The position numbers were made by a program, and so were the translations under genes. The notes under the pieces are model-generated. The model saw only the letters and a list, made by a program, of their open reading frames with translations. It did no database searches and had not been told where the DNA came from. From Rhodobacteraceae bacterium UBA7436 (GTDB lineage: Bacteria; Pseudomonadota; Alphaproteobacteria; Rhodobacterales; Rhodobacteraceae): 6,128 bases of DNA. Below are positions 6,001-6,128 of this stretch, piece by piece. Numbering within the stretch: the first letter of the stretch is position 1; every line of letters starts with the position of its first letter. The DNA lies in contig DLQI01000023.1 of NCBI GenBank assembly GCA_002478745.1, forward strand, positions 207-6,334. Reading direction: 5' to 3'.

Positions 6001-6128
6001 CAGGCTTCTCCAGTTGCCACGGGCACGGTGGGAAACATCCCCCACTCGGTCCAAGATCCATCATATAGCGACCACATATCGTGGCCCATACGTTCCAGCG
6101 CCAATCCCAATACGGCGGCGGTTACGCC
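6000..6128 (-). CDS. sseA: 3-mercaptopyruvate/thiosulfate sulfurtransferase, C-terminal end (partial)
   Basis: The last 42 codons of a two-domain rhodanese run in from the right edge. The visible protein begins GVTAAVLGLALERMG and continues with LYDGSWTEWG, ending PVATGEA. GVTA is the end of the SseA-type active-site loop CGSGVTA, so the catalytic cysteine codon should lie just beyond the window (three residues before the first visible glycine). LYDGSW.EWG is the conserved C-terminal strand and helix of the catalytic rhodanese domain. The enzyme moves sulfur from 3-mercaptopyruvate onto its cysteine as a persulfide and then to cyanide, sulfite or a thiol. The stop TGA shares its A with the ATG of the downstream aminotransferase (TGATG). 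It was too short and edge-cut to be seen as a full gene, but the frame and motif leave little doubt of the family. Confidence 0.9.
   Translation of the reverse strand, partial: GVTAAVLGLALERMGHDMWSLYDGSWTEWGMFPTVPVATGEA

Noticed and set aside
6001..6054. N-terminal extension of the aminotransferase by 18 residues from an upstream start.
   Set aside because: It lies wholly inside the sseA coding end in another frame, while the ATG at 6000 has a good ribosome site and gives the family-standard length.

Overview
The window looks like a chromosomal segment of an alphaproteobacterium, most likely a Rhodobacterales (Roseobacter-group) bacterium. This rests on protein style (YddG-like exporter, four-helix LytTR protein beside a DUF2306 protein, SseA coupled to an AspC/TyrB-type aminotransferase), moderate GC content, and a GGCGGGG-TGAA-CCCCGCC intergenic hairpin. 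The taxonomic call comes from memory of such proteins, not from a search.

Layout, left to right. Bases 1-128 hold no gene I can support. A GNAT-type acetyltransferase lies on the minus strand (129-932). A 274-base divergent intergenic region follows, with one copy of a 23-base hairpin repeat and a second hairpin. An EamA/DMT exporter lies on the plus strand (1207-2073). Its 3' end overlaps by 12 bases the end of a convergent minus-strand gene for a membrane-anchored LytTR transcription factor (2062-2855). A frameshift near 2760 appears to split that gene. A short region with a perfect 16-base palindrome separates it from a divergent DUF2306 membrane protein (2959-3447). An Old Yellow Enzyme-family flavin oxidoreductase on the minus strand (3464-4654) ends 16 bases from the DUF2306 gene. 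Upstream of it are an inverted repeat, a strong intrinsic terminator and a second copy of the hairpin repeat. The right end is a minus-strand operon: the last 42 codons of 3-mercaptopyruvate sulfurtransferase (sseA, cut by the window edge), whose stop codon overlaps the start codon of a class I aminotransferase (4816-6000).

Two functional links stand out. The sseA-aminotransferase pair fits cysteine transamination to 3-mercaptopyruvate followed by sulfur transfer. The LytTR/DUF2306 pair fits a local membrane-sensing regulator with its divergent target. The clearest anomaly is the frameshift that separates the first transmembrane helix of the LytTR protein from the rest. I see no CRISPR array, tRNA, rRNA, insertion sequence or phage gene, and nothing that forces the conclusion of a wholly new system. 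The genes are mostly ordinary, with a few unusual regulatory and structural details.
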